Shown in pieces: positions 44,375 to 53,829 of a stretch of 64,000 bases of DNA (the first letter of the stretch is position 1; every line of letters begins with the position of its first letter). The notes under the pieces are model-generated. The model saw nothing but the letters and a program-made list of their open reading frames with translations. It was not told the DNA's origin and did not search any database. Both the position numbers and the translations under genes were made by a program. The DNA comes from Anaerolineae bacterium (GTDB lineage Bacteria; Chloroflexota; Anaerolineae; Aggregatilineales; Aggregatilineaceae), in NCBI GenBank assembly GCA_016926875.1, contig JAFGNU010000023.1, positions 1 to 64,000 of the forward strand, written 5' to 3'.

Positions 44375-45220
44375 TCACTCACATGGATCGGCGACCTCGA
44401 CATCAGCGGGCATGGTGATGTCGGCCACGCCGCCCCACTGCGTTACCTCAAAAGTGAACTCGGTGCGCCGCTGCTTATCCAGGTTGTGATACACGCTGTC
44501 AAAGCGCAGCAGGGCGTCGGTATCCTGGTCAATATATAAATCGCCGCTCATCTCGAACTCGCCCGCCTCGTTGATCTTTTCCTGAAGATCATCATTATCG
44601 AACCGTCCAAGAATATCCAGCGCTTCCCGCACTTTTGATTCAAGCTCGTAATGCGTCGTGGTGCGGTCGGCAATAACTGCTTCGCCCTCTTCATTGGCAA
44701 CCGACAGCAACTGCACGCCAGCCGCCGAGAGCGCATACTCTGCGAACACGCTGTTCAAGCCATCCCGGATCAGGGCGCCGTCGTCATTGTTGTTGACGCA
44801 GAAGTAGCGCCCATCATCGACCCGGTAGACATCTGATTCTTCATCCGGATCGGGATTGTGCGCAATAAAATAATCCTCGATACGATCCTCAACCCTGATC
44901 TGCGCCAGGGCATCGCCGCCGGGGTCTACCTGCATTGAGATCGCCAGGTCCTGGCTGAGCGCGCCTTCGTACTCGCCCGCCGCGTTGACGGGACCTTCTC
45001 TCAGCGTAACAAGGGCTTCGTACCCTGCTTCTTGATCTGCCAGCCCATCCAGGCCATCGGTGATGTACTGCCAGGTGCCGCTCTGTTCGATCTCCTCCAA
45101 CAACTGGACCGCGTCGTCGATCGTGTCTACCAGATCGGCGACCTTGTTACAGAATCCGCACGCCAATGTCGTCGCCAGCATAAACGCGATCAACAGCGCT
45201 ACGCCCAACCGTTTGTTCAT
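44375..45220 (-). CDS. Lipoprotein of unknown function
   Basis: This 281-residue protein begins with a lipoprotein signal (MNKRLGVALLIAFMLATTLAC). The mature part is acidic, begins with a helix (VADLVDTIDDAVQLLEEIE) and continues as mostly strands with pairs such as YFCVNNNDDGALI and FEMSGDLYIDQDTDALLRFD. The strand-rich pattern recalls LolA/LppX-like lipid-carrier folds, but the match is loose and I make no functional claim. GGAGG stands ten bases before the ATG at 45220. It diverges from the Ser/Thr kinase gene. Confidence 0.78.
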   Translation of the reverse strand: MNKRLGVALLIAFMLATTLACGFCNKVADLVDTIDDAVQLLEEIEQSGTWQYITDGLDGLADQEAGYEALVTLREGPVNAAGEYEGALSQDLAISMQVDPGGDALAQIRVEDRIEDYFIAHNPDPDEESDVYRVDDGRYFCVNNNDDGALIRDGLNSVFAEYALSAAGVQLLSVANEEGEAVIADRTTTHYELESKVREALDILGRFDNDDLQEKINEAGEFEMSGDLYIDQDTDALLRFDSVYHNLDKQRRTEFTFEVTQWGGVADITMPADVEVADPCE

Positions 45221-45386
45221 CAAATGCCAGCCTCCTCTTGCGTTGAGACGGTAGTTACTGTATGTCGATTTGACCAAAGAGGCAAATCGAACCCGCAGGC
45301 ACAACCAGATGGATAGTTGCGTATCCACGCAGTCGTTTGTACACTCTCCCCTGATCCGCGCAGCCCTTGAACCTGAGCAGAACAAT

Positions 45387-46946
45387 ATGATAGGCGACAA
45401 AATCAATAACCGGTACGAAATTCTTGAATTAATCGGCGAAGGGGCTACTGCTGCTGTTTACCGGGGGGTGGATACCCGGCTGCAACGCACGGTAGCTATC
45501 AAGGTTTTACTGCCGTATGTCGACAAGGTCACACGCCAGCGCTTCCAGCGTGAGGCGCTATCCGCGGCCAAACTAAACCACGCAAATATCATGGCTATCT
45601 ATGATGTGGGGGAAGAAAACCAGCGGCCCTACCTGATCATCGAATATATTGAAGGACGCCCGCTCTTTTCGTTCATTCCCTCGTCGCCAGAAGTGGTTGT
45701 TGAGTTCGGCCATCAAATCTGCACGGCGTTGGATTACGCGCACCGCCGCAACCTGATCCACCGTGACATCAAGCCCGCCAACATCCATATCACGCCCGAT
45801 GGCCAGGTGAAGCTGATGGATTTTGGCCTGGCGATTACCGGCGAAACCAAGCGCCTGACGGCCACCGGGCGAATCATTGGCACACCGGCCTATCTCTCGC
45901 CCGAACAGGCCCAGGGGCTACCACTGACCAGCCATACGGACATCTATTCAACCGGCGTGGTGCTGTACGAGCTGGTGACAGGCGTCCTGCCGTTTGATGC
46001 CGACGATATAGGTGTGCTGCTCCTCCAACAGGTGAAGAAGCAGCCCCGACCGCCAAGCGAGCTGGTCCCGGACATCCCCTACAACCTGGAACGCGCAATC
46101 CTCAAAGCACTCGCCAAACAGCCGGAAGCACGTTTCGAGACGGCTGGCGCAATGGCCTCTGCGCTGGTAGCCAGCGTAGAAAGACGCTCGCAAACACTCA
46201 GTACAGCCGTGGTCGTGGAACAGCCGGAAGACGCTGAAGAGATCAGAGAGATCGCAATCCAGGCCGGGCCATTGGAAGCAGAAGTCAGCACCAACATCAT
46301 CCGGGTTGCGCTGGCCGACGATCACCGCATCTTGCGCACCAGCCTGGCGCTGTACCTGGATGAAAACGAGCGCATCGAAGTAGTAGGCGAGGCCAACGAC
46401 GGTCAGCAAACCCTGGAAATGGTGCGCGAGAAACACCCCGACGTCCTGCTGCTCGATCTGAATATGCCGGACGTCAGCGGGCTGGATATTCTGCCCGGTA
46501 TCCGCGAGACATGGCCAGAGGTCAAGGTGCTGGTGCTGACCGGGCGCAACGAGGACAGCTACATTATGCGAGCCTTACGTGCCGGGGCGCACGGCTACGT
46601 GTTGAAGACCACCAGCGAACAGGCGCTCATCCAGGCGGTGAGGGATGTGTTTGAAGGGCACCTGGTGCTGGGGCATGGCGTTGCCGAGCGCGTGTTACAG
46701 GGCCTGATGGCCAGAGATACAAACGACATACCGCAGATCAGCGACCTGGATCGCGCGATCCTGATCGGGATCGCCGCCGGGCACACCAACGAGCAAATTG
46801 CCGGACGACTCAAGATCGATCAGCAGTTGGTTGATGCGCAGTTGGTTGTGCTCATGGAGCGGTTGGACGCGGGATCACGTACCGAGGCATCCCTGATCGC
46901 GCTGCGCCAGGGATTGATTCTGCTGGAAGACCTGCACAACCTCTAA
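45387..46946 (+). CDS. Ser/Thr protein kinase fused to a NarL-like response regulator
   Basis: This is about 519 residues. Residues 8-275 are a Hanks-type kinase: LIGEGATAAVY (P loop), VAIKVL (Lys), HRDIKPANI (catalytic loop), MDFGLA and GTPAYLSPEQ. A linker of about 45 residues leads to a receiver (about 315-430; IRVALADDHRILR, phosphate acceptor in PDVLLLDLNMPDVSG, VLTGRNE, GYVLKTT). The last 75 residues resemble a LuxR-type helix-turn-helix (AAGHTNEQIAGRLKI, then ASLIALRQGL) though the usual TREREVL start is changed to DLDRAIL, so DNA binding is uncertain. The start at 45387 gives a kinase directly; earlier starts (45270, 45309) are possible. There is no membrane helix. Confidence 0.88.
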   Translation: MIGDKINNRYEILELIGEGATAAVYRGVDTRLQRTVAIKVLLPYVDKVTRQRFQREALSAAKLNHANIMAIYDVGEENQRPYLIIEYIEGRPLFSFIPSSPEVVVEFGHQICTALDYAHRRNLIHRDIKPANIHITPDGQVKLMDFGLAITGETKRLTATGRIIGTPAYLSPEQAQGLPLTSHTDIYSTGVVLYELVTGVLPFDADDIGVLLLQQVKKQPRPPSELVPDIPYNLERAILKALAKQPEARFETAGAMASALVASVERRSQTLSTAVVVEQPEDAEEIREIAIQAGPLEAEVSTNIIRVALADDHRILRTSLALYLDENERIEVVGEANDGQQTLEMVREKHPDVLLLDLNMPDVSGLDILPGIRETWPEVKVLVLTGRNEDSYIMRALRAGAHGYVLKTTSEQALIQAVRDVFEGHLVLGHGVAERVLQGLMARDTNDIPQISDLDRAILIGIAAGHTNEQIAGRLKIDQQLVDAQLVVLMERLDAGSRTEASLIALRQGLILLEDLHNL

Positions 46947-46971
46947 TCGTTTCCTCGACGGAGCGCACAGC

Positions 46972-47604
46972 ATGGCGACCATTACCGGGCATCTCGTGGC
47001 AGAAGAAGCGCCCTGGCGTATTCCGACCTATGCCCAGGATATGCTGTGGATGCAGCAGGGTGATCATGCCGTGCGCACATCCGGCCCGCGCGGATCGTTT
47101 TCGCTGGATGTGCCCGGCAAAGGCCAGGACGCGATGTTTCTGGCCTGGGGCACAGCCGACGGCCCCCCGCTGACGATCTGGTACCGGCCCGATACCGGGG
47201 CGCCGTTTGTCGTCGGGTGGCAGGGCACAGTCCGGATCGGTGGGTTTGTCGAGCGGCTGCACGTGCTCGAAACACGCGGCCTGGAGATCGTTATCGCAGA
47301 GATCGAGGCCGGACTGCTGCCGCCACACTATCGCCGCCTGCCGACGCTGGTCCAGATGCAGGGCGCACCGTTCCGCCGCCAGGATAGCGAAGACACGCCG
47401 GTCACGGGCGAGTCTGTTTATACGGCGCTGGCCATGGCTGGATCGGTCCACGCCGAATACCTGCACCACGCCATGATCAGCGAGGTGGCGGTGAACTGTT
47501 TTGCTACGTTGGGGCCACACGAGGGACGTTGGCACGAGATCGTCGGCCTGCCACTGCTGCTGGACTCGGTCACGCTTTTATCTCCCCGCCTGCGAATCCA
47601 CTAA
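46972..47604 (+). CDS. Unknown protein beside the kinase-regulator gene
   Basis: I do not recognise this 210-residue protein. It appears soluble and strand-rich in its first half (SFSLDVPGKGQDAMFLAWG, GTVRIGGFVERLHVL) with a more helical second half (SVYTALAMAGSVHAEYLHHAM). It has no signal peptide. A GGAG site lies eight bases before the ATG, and it follows the kinase-regulator gene by 25 bp, so the two are probably co-transcribed. Its last 4 bp overlap the convergent GNAT gene. Confidence 0.68.
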   Translation: MATITGHLVAEEAPWRIPTYAQDMLWMQQGDHAVRTSGPRGSFSLDVPGKGQDAMFLAWGTADGPPLTIWYRPDTGAPFVVGWQGTVRIGGFVERLHVLETRGLEIVIAEIEAGLLPPHYRRLPTLVQMQGAPFRRQDSEDTPVTGESVYTALAMAGSVHAEYLHHAMISEVAVNCFATLGPHEGRWHEIVGLPLLLDSVTLLSPRLRIH

Positions 47605-48488
47605 CCGGTTGCCAGCGAAGCAACGGATATTTCGGCCAGCATATCTCTGCCAGGCGGGGACGCATCACCGTAGATCATGCGCGTGCAGTGCCGGATGCGC
47701 TGCAAATTATGGTCCCGCGCTAATGCCAGCGCCCGCCCGTTGTAATCCGCAGTATTGATCGTAATATGCTCCCCCTGAAGCTGTTCGAACGCGATCAACA
47801 ACAGTTGTTCGGCTGCTGCCGCCGTCCAACTCATCCAGGGACCGAGGTACACGCCGTTCTGCGTCCGCCGCCCCAGCAGGTAGCCTTCCACCTGCCCCCG
47901 CCGGTCCGCTACCCACGCCAGATCGGGGAACTCTTCCAGCAACCGCATCAGGATAAACGTGCGTTGAAGACCGAATAGCTGCGTGTCCAGTTCGAGCACA
48001 GCCGGGACATCATCCGAACGCATCGGGCGCGCACGTGCGCCCAGGTAGGTGCTGGCTTTACCTTCCCAGCGTTCCATCATGCACACCACGCGGAATCCTA
48101 AGCCCTCGTACAGCGGGCGTCCGGCAGCGGAAGCATCCAGCATAATTCGCTCGGTGCCGCGCGCGATCAGGTAATCCAGCGAGGCGCGCATCAGCCGCCG
48201 CCCAAACCCGCGACGCTGTCGGTCTGGTGCGATCACCAGCATACCGATCCAGGCCAGCGCCGTGCCATAGGGCGTGGTGGTCACCGTGCCGATGATCCCG
48301 CGATCCTGCTCCTCCAGCACAAAACACCCGTCTTGCGACCAGTAGAACAGCCGCTCCCAGTCGGCGATCTGGTGGCCCCAACCGACACTATCTGTCAGGG
48401 CAACTGCGCCTGGAAGATCATCGTGTGTCATCGGGCGCAGCGTTCGCTCCGTTTCACGCCCTGACTGGTAGCGATCCTGCCAGTTCAC
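47601..48488 (-). CDS. Tandem GNAT N-acetyltransferase
   Basis: This is 295 residues with two GNAT-like halves. The first half has the acetyl-CoA loop in VIAPDRQRRGFGRRLM and a following YEGLGFRVV, a complete active-looking domain. The second half (LRPMRSDDVPAVLELD from about residue 155; LLEEFPDLAWVAD) lacks a clear CoA loop and may bind substrate or act in folding. This two-domain layout is common in bacterial GNATs. The start is GTG with GAGGAG before it. Acceptor unknown. Confidence 0.87.
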   Translation of the reverse strand: MNWQDRYQSGRETERTLRPMTHDDLPGAVALTDSVGWGHQIADWERLFYWSQDGCFVLEEQDRGIIGTVTTTPYGTALAWIGMLVIAPDRQRRGFGRRLMRASLDYLIARGTERIMLDASAAGRPLYEGLGFRVVCMMERWEGKASTYLGARARPMRSDDVPAVLELDTQLFGLQRTFILMRLLEEFPDLAWVADRRGQVEGYLLGRRTQNGVYLGPWMSWTAAAAEQLLLIAFEQLQGEHITINTADYNGRALALARDHNLQRIRHCTRMIYGDASPPGRDMLAEISVASLATG

Positions 48489-48520
48489 AATTTTCTCCTC
48501 AGGTTAGCCAAGCAAAAAAC

Positions 48521-48547
48521 AGGGCGTGCTTCAGCGCAGCACGCCCT
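48521..48547 (-). terminator. Terminator after the penicillin-binding protein gene
   Basis: A perfect 10-bp stem (AGGGCGTGCT / AGCACGCCCT) with a 7-base loop lies 24 bases past the stop. On the minus strand it is followed by GTTTTTTG, the expected T run. Confidence 0.92.
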
Positions 48548-48570
48548 AGATGGCTGTAAGACGATCCGAA

Positions 48571-51500
48571 CTATTCCGGCGTGGGCGTCAGCGTCCACGT
48601 AGGCGTCAGGGTTGGAGCCAGCGTCGGCGTTGGGATACCGCCATCGGATTCTTGAGTCGGCAGCGTCGGCAGCGGTTCCGGGCCAGAAGATGTCGGCGTC
48701 GGTGCGAGCGTGGGCGTTGGCAGCGCTGTCGGAACCGGCGTCGGTTCGGGATTGCTGATATTGACATGCACGTCCCGCGTAACACTGCGCCCGTAATTGT
48801 CGATAACCACCAGCCGCAGCGTGTACGGGCCGTTCTCCAATCCCAGCGCCCGCGTATCCAACTGGCCCAGCAGCGAGTTCGCCTCCGGCCATTGTGTCGT
48901 CTCAACGGCAAACGGCTGGCTGAACGCTTCCGGCGCGTGTGAAACCCCGTAGCGCAGTTCGTAACGGTTGAAGTCTGGCATGGTGAGCGCCCCCATGATC
49001 GGCACCACGCCCTCGACGGTCATGTTCTCGGCAGGCGTGCTCACGATCACGGTCGGACGGGCCTCGTTCGGATCGCAGTACTCGGTGGGCGGCGGCATTA
49101 CCGGCACCTCAAGCCCGCGCGCCTCGGCCCAGGCATTGCCTTCCGGCGTATTGTTCAGCCAGTTGTAGGCCGTTGGATCGTCAATCGCCAGGAAAGTACG
49201 TGTTTCGGCCTCATCGCGGCAGTAGTCATTGACCAGCTTACCGGTGTAGGAGTCGACCTCCATCGTGCGGAAGATGTCCTGGTCTGCACCGGGCGGCGGC
49301 GCAGCAGCCGCGAAGATCTCCCAGTGTGTACGTCCGGCGCAGGCGGAAGACGGCTGTGATCCCGAATCGTTGCACACCTCGGCCTGGATCAAACCAGCGG
49401 GCGGTGAAAACTGCTCGATCCCCAGCCCAGCGTGGGCGGTTTCCATGATAGTATTCCAGATCGGCGCAGCGCCCGCATATCCTGAAAGACCGTACATCGG
49501 CCTGTTATCCGAGTTGCCAACCCATACGCCCACCACGTACTGGGGCGTATACCCGATCGACCATACGTCGCGGCTGTCGGTGGTAGTGCCGGTTTTGATG
49601 GCGGCAATACGCCCACCCTGCAATTCCATCGGCCAGCCGCGCCCGAATTCTGTCGCACGGGCTTCGTTATCCGCCAGAATGCTGGTAACCAGATAGGCGT
49701 ACTCTGGCTTGACGACCTGTAATCCTTCCGGGCTGGTGTCGGCGCGGTAAATTTCGTTCCCCTCCTTATCCTGGATATACACGATTGCATACGGGTCCAC
49801 CCGGCGCCCATTATTAGCCAGCATGGCAAAGCCGGCGGTCATGTCAAACAGGCGCACCTCGACCGCGCCCAGTGCCGTTGGCAAACCGGCCTGCCGCTCC
49901 AACGGATCGCCCAGCGGGAAACGCAGTCCAATCCGTTTTGCCATCTCGGTGAACCGCTCCATGCCAACGAAATTTAACGCTTTCACCGCCGGGACATTCA
50001 GCGAGTTGCCGAGCGACTCGCGCACCGTTTGCGGGCCGTGATAAAGACGATCATAGTTTGTCGGGATGTAACCGTTAAAATCGGAGTACACATCCCAGAT
50101 CACCGTGGCCGGGGTTATATAGCGCCCCTGATCATCCGGCTCAAACGCTGCCAGGTAAACAAACGGCTTGATCGACGATCCCGGCTGCTGGCCCGTGAAC
50201 GCTACGTTGACCTGCCCGTCGATGTCTTCGTTATAAAAGTCCGCGCTGCCGACCATCGCGATCACCGCGCCATCGGCAGGCCGCATCACGATCACCGAGG
50301 CGTTGGTCGCGTCGATCCCACGCGTCTGAAGGCTTGCCAGTTGATCGGTAACCGCTTGCTCGGCAGAGGTCTGGATATTCTCATCCAGCGTGGTGTAGAC
50401 GCGGTACCCGGCACTATAGATCGCTTGCGAGCCATAGGTATCTTCCAACTGTTGCCACACGTAGTTAACAAAGTGTGGGTGTGTTGCTTCGAATGATGGA
50501 GGCTTGAACGCGGCGGTCTGCACCAGCGCGATCTCCAGCGTCATCTCCTCCGGCGCTTCCATACTCGGCGTCTGGTAATAATAGACCACGTCTCCGCTGG
50601 GCATCTCCTGGGCAGTGATGCACAACTCGCCCCCATTGGGGACCGCCCAACCTGTCAGATCGTCGTGTTCGATGGCGATGCAGCCCGTCCCGTTCGCCTC
50701 GGACATCAGGCGCAGCACATCGTTCATCCGGTTAATCGCCGCTTCACGGTTAACGATCGGGTCATAGGTTGCGGGGGCCTGCGGCAGCCCGGCCAGGAAT
50801 GCTGCTTCCGCCGGATTCAGGTCCGCCGCCGGCTTGTTGAAATAGGTCTGTGCAGCAGCTTCGATGCCATATGCAAAGTTGCCGTAAAATATTTCATTCA
50901 GGTAGATTTCCAGAATCTCGTTTTTAGTATGCTGGCGCTTGATCTCGGAGGCAACAATTACCTCGATGATCTTGCGTTCTGTTGTACGCTGGTAAGCGAG
51001 TTCGGTTTCGAGCACCAGTGCGCGCGCCAACTGCTGCGTGATCGTGCTTGCGCCAGAGACGGTGCTGCCGGTCTGTAAGTTTTGATATGTGGCGCGCAAA
51101 ATAGCCATCACGCTGAAGCCGGGATCGGTATAGAACGTTTCATTCTCAGTGGCAACCGTTGCGTGGATCAACCAGGGTGATATCTGGTCCAGCGGCACCG
51201 ACTTACGGGCGCCGGTATTAGGATCGTTGAACTCGGCCAGCAGGTTACCGCCAGCATTAAAAATCTGGGTCGTTTCGAAGGTTGATGCGCGCTCGCCCAG
51301 GTTGGCGACGGCGTCTTTGTATTTGCCGACCACGTTGAAGTAGTAAACGATCATACCTACCAACGCCAGCAGCATAATCACCATGCCGCCGATGACGCCC
51401 ACGACGCCCAGGCGAACACCCCACTTGATATATGTGTTGCGGTTACGCGATCCTCCCAGCGCCAGACTGTAATCCGGCTGCGGGTATTTGCCAATCGCGT

Positions 51501-53091
51501 AGGCGGGGGTTTCGACACGCTTCCCGGCGGTACCCGGCGCTACGGGGATACCCTCTCCCTCGCGCTGGGGGCGTGCTGCTTCGGAGCGGAGTGTTTGCCC
51601 GGCGCTGGCTTCCGAGCGTACGGTTGCCTGGTCGGCATCCATGCCGGGTCGCGCAGGCTGCGTCAGTCCCTGGTCACCCGCCGGATGTGCTATCCCGACC
51701 GGCTCAGCCTCGCCGCCAACGGGCTGTGTCCGCTGCTGTGTTGGCGCTTCAGAGCGGCGCATCGGCTCCATAAACGGCGTGCTGGGCGATACCAACGTTG
51801 CCCCCGGATCATCTTGGGGAACCCGCTTGGGCAGCGGCATACCGTCTTCGTCGATCTCAATGTCAAATCGCTGATCCGCCTGGTCTTCACCGGCCACCAT
51901 GCCGCTTGCGCTGTCAACTACTTCCTGCATACCTGTTTCGGTTGGCACGGCACTGCCCTGGATGCGGTCCTCGTAGCCCGGCGGGAGGGCAGAAACCCAG
52001 TCGCTCCCGTCGTAGTAGTACCACTGGTTGGTTTCCAGGCCAAGCATCCACCAGCGCCCGCTGTCATCCAGGATCATCAGGTTGCGCAGTTCGTTCTGAA
52101 GTTCTTCACGCGTCAGATACCCGCCGTTATAGCGCTGGCGCAAAATATCGACCTTGCGCTCGACCTGCTCAAACTGCGATGGCTGGCGTGGCGCAGGTGC
52201 GGGCGCTTTATCGGCGGCGGCGTCCAGGGCTGCCAGTTCTTCGGCGGCGGACGGCTCTGTCTGCGCCGGTTCAACAGGTTGTTCTGCGGCTTCACCACCG
52301 GCGGCGGCTTGCGCTTCTGCTGCGCGTTTTTCGGCCAGGAACGCGGCTTCAGCCGGTGATAGCCCTCGCACCGGCTGCGCAGGCGTGGCTTCTAGCGACG
52401 GGGTGCTTTCAGCAGGGACGGCAGGTTCTTGAATAACCGTCTCCACCTCGTCAAGTTCGCTCTCAGGTGCGGCTTCGGCCTCTATAGCCTCTGCTGGCGC
52501 TTGTACAGCCTCGGCGGCTTCAGCTTCCGGCGGCTGATCTTCCGGCAATTCACCCACCCCTGCATACAGGTCTTCAAGCTCAGCAGCAGAAAGCGGCGCC
52601 TCCCATCCTTCGGCAGGAGCGGGTTGTTCCTGGGTATCAGCCGCCGCCTGTACCTGCGTTGCTTCACCGGCGGGTTCCGCTTCTGGCTCAACCTCAGGCT
52701 CCGGCTCGGTCACTTCGATGATCGTCTCCGCCGCGCCCGACAACAGCGCATTCAACTGCGCGTCCGGCGGCGTATACCATGCCCCGGTTTGCAGCGGAAT
52801 CGCGCCTATTTCCTCCCCCACCTGCTCGCCACCCGGTTCAGCCTGCCCGGCAGCCTCCGAAGCAGGCGCTTCGACGGTACCTTCAGGCGGGAACCACGTT
52901 TCGGCGATCACAGGGCGTGACGAACCCTCCTCAACCGGCGGTTCGTGCCAGCCAGGGAGTGTATCCGGCGGGCGAGCAGCCTCACCTGTTGACGGCTGCC
53001 TGTCCCCGGTTGGAGGGGGTGTTAGCAGCTTGTCATCTGAAGTCGAGTCAGCGTCCGGCGGTATAGCGTGCTTGTCCGGTTGGTCTGCCAT
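48571..53091 (-). CDS. Class A penicillin-binding protein with long disordered N-terminus
   Basis: The protein has 1506 residues; class A PBPs are usually 700-900. Residues 1-530 are acidic, Ala/Glu/Pro-rich and mostly disordered, with a small domain near 310-380 (QRYNGGYLTREELQNELRNL; WWMLGLETNQWYYYDGSDW) that recalls a GYF-like or SHOCT-like fold, then a basic stretch and one membrane helix (about 560-590). The GT51 transglycosylase shows ATENETFY, GASTITQQLARAL and a KNEILEIYLNEI segment. The transpeptidase has the triad SSIK (GQQPGSSIKPF), SLN and KTGT. A PT-rich tail ends the protein. It builds and crosslinks peptidoglycan outside the cell. A GAGG site precedes the ATG. The long cytosolic part may dock regulators such as the PP2C/kinase pair (inferred). 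Confidence 0.93.
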   Translation of the reverse strand: MADQPDKHAIPPDADSTSDDKLLTPPPTGDRQPSTGEAARPPDTLPGWHEPPVEEGSSRPVIAETWFPPEGTVEAPASEAAGQAEPGGEQVGEEIGAIPLQTGAWYTPPDAQLNALLSGAAETIIEVTEPEPEVEPEAEPAGEATQVQAAADTQEQPAPAEGWEAPLSAAELEDLYAGVGELPEDQPPEAEAAEAVQAPAEAIEAEAAPESELDEVETVIQEPAVPAESTPSLEATPAQPVRGLSPAEAAFLAEKRAAEAQAAAGGEAAEQPVEPAQTEPSAAEELAALDAAADKAPAPAPRQPSQFEQVERKVDILRQRYNGGYLTREELQNELRNLMILDDSGRWWMLGLETNQWYYYDGSDWVSALPPGYEDRIQGSAVPTETGMQEVVDSASGMVAGEDQADQRFDIEIDEDGMPLPKRVPQDDPGATLVSPSTPFMEPMRRSEAPTQQRTQPVGGEAEPVGIAHPAGDQGLTQPARPGMDADQATVRSEASAGQTLRSEAARPQREGEGIPVAPGTAGKRVETPAYAIGKYPQPDYSLALGGSRNRNTYIKWGVRLGVVGVIGGMVIMLLALVGMIVYYFNVVGKYKDAVANLGERASTFETTQIFNAGGNLLAEFNDPNTGARKSVPLDQISPWLIHATVATENETFYTDPGFSVMAILRATYQNLQTGSTVSGASTITQQLARALVLETELAYQRTTERKIIEVIVASEIKRQHTKNEILEIYLNEIFYGNFAYGIEAAAQTYFNKPAADLNPAEAAFLAGLPQAPATYDPIVNREAAINRMNDVLRLMSEANGTGCIAIEHDDLTGWAVPNGGELCITAQEMPSGDVVYYYQTPSMEAPEEMTLEIALVQTAAFKPPSFEATHPHFVNYVWQQLEDTYGSQAIYSAGYRVYTTLDENIQTSAEQAVTDQLASLQTRGIDATNASVIVMRPADGAVIAMVGSADFYNEDIDGQVNVAFTGQQPGSSIKPFVYLAAFEPDDQGRYITPATVIWDVYSDFNGYIPTNYDRLYHGPQTVRESLGNSLNVPAVKALNFVGMERFTEMAKRIGLRFPLGDPLERQAGLPTALGAVEVRLFDMTAGFAMLANNGRRVDPYAIVYIQDKEGNEIYRADTSPEGLQVVKPEYAYLVTSILADNEARATEFGRGWPMELQGGRIAAIKTGTTTDSRDVWSIGYTPQYVVGVWVGNSDNRPMYGLSGYAGAAPIWNTIMETAHAGLGIEQFSPPAGLIQAEVCNDSGSQPSSACAGRTHWEIFAAAAPPPGADQDIFRTMEVDSYTGKLVNDYCRDEAETRTFLAIDDPTAYNWLNNTPEGNAWAEARGLEVPVMPPPTEYCDPNEARPTVIVSTPAENMTVEGVVPIMGALTMPDFNRYELRYGVSHAPEAFSQPFAVETTQWPEANSLLGQLDTRALGLENGPYTLRLVVIDNYGRSVTRDVHVNISNPEPTPVPTALPTPTLAPTPTSSGPEPLPTLPTQESDGGIPTPTLAPTLTPTWTLTPTPE

Positions 53092-53226
53092 GCCGACACC
53101 TCGATTACCGTTTTCAAACGATCAACTTCAACTCATTATGATCTTAACATTTTTTACGTTAAAAGTTCACTTACATCCGACGATAGCATTATACACGAGA
53201 CACAACCATACTCGCAGCAGTCCTGC

Positions 53227-53703
53227 TCATTCCTCGCCGGTTTTGGGCTGGCTGGCGATCAATAGGGTCCATTCACCCTTTTGCGTCACCTCGCCTGCCT
53301 GGTTGAGCACGCGCACGTCAAACGACACAAACCCGCCGCCCGCGGCTTTCATTTCGCGCCGTTTGGTTACCTTCACCTCGGCGTGGATCGTGTCCCCGAT
53401 AAAGATCGGCGCGCGGAACTTCCACTCGATGCTGGTGAACGCGATCACCGTATCCACCAAAAAACCGGTCTGGTACGCCAGCCCGCTGACCATCGACAGG
53501 CCCAGCAGCCCGTGCGCGACTCGCTGGCCGAACTGGGTTTGCTCGCCATAGACGGCGTCCGTGTGCATCTGGTTAAAGTCGCTCGATACCCCGGCAAAAT
53601 TGACGATGTCGGCTTCGGTGACCGTCCGGCCCCGTGTTTTGATCTCCAGGCCCTCTTCAAATTCTTCGAAATACAGCCCTCGTGGTTGTTGGATTGGCGC
53701 CAT
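53227..53703 (-). CDS. MaoC-family dehydratase
   Basis: This is a 158-residue hotdog-fold protein. It shows the MaoC hydratase motif: FAGVSSDFNQMHTD (catalytic Asp and His) and GQRVAHGLLGLSMVSGL. These enzymes hydrate (R)-enoyl-CoA; the substrate here is unknown. The start at 53703 has AAGGA ahead, whereas the in-frame extension to 53811 has no site. It is part of the same-strand series of methyltransferase, MaoC and PBP, but the PBP gene starts 136 bp later with its own leader. Confidence 0.9.
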   Translation of the reverse strand: MAPIQQPRGLYFEEFEEGLEIKTRGRTVTEADIVNFAGVSSDFNQMHTDAVYGEQTQFGQRVAHGLLGLSMVSGLAYQTGFLVDTVIAFTSIEWKFRAPIFIGDTIHAEVKVTKRREMKAAGGGFVSFDVRVLNQAGEVTQKGEWTLLIASQPKTGEE

Positions 53704-53829
53704 GTGCTTTTCCTTTTTTACTTGCTGAGTGGTGAGTGTCCTATTATACAGCGTTAGAAAAAACAAACTGCCTGGATTGTAACGCAAGCGCGGAATCAGG
53801 GAAAATGCCATGCAAACAGGCAGGTGCGT

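Noticed and set aside
53188-53193. TATAAT on the minus strand as the PBP promoter
   Set aside because: No acceptable -35 element is found at the right distance; it may still be used, but I do not list it as a feature.
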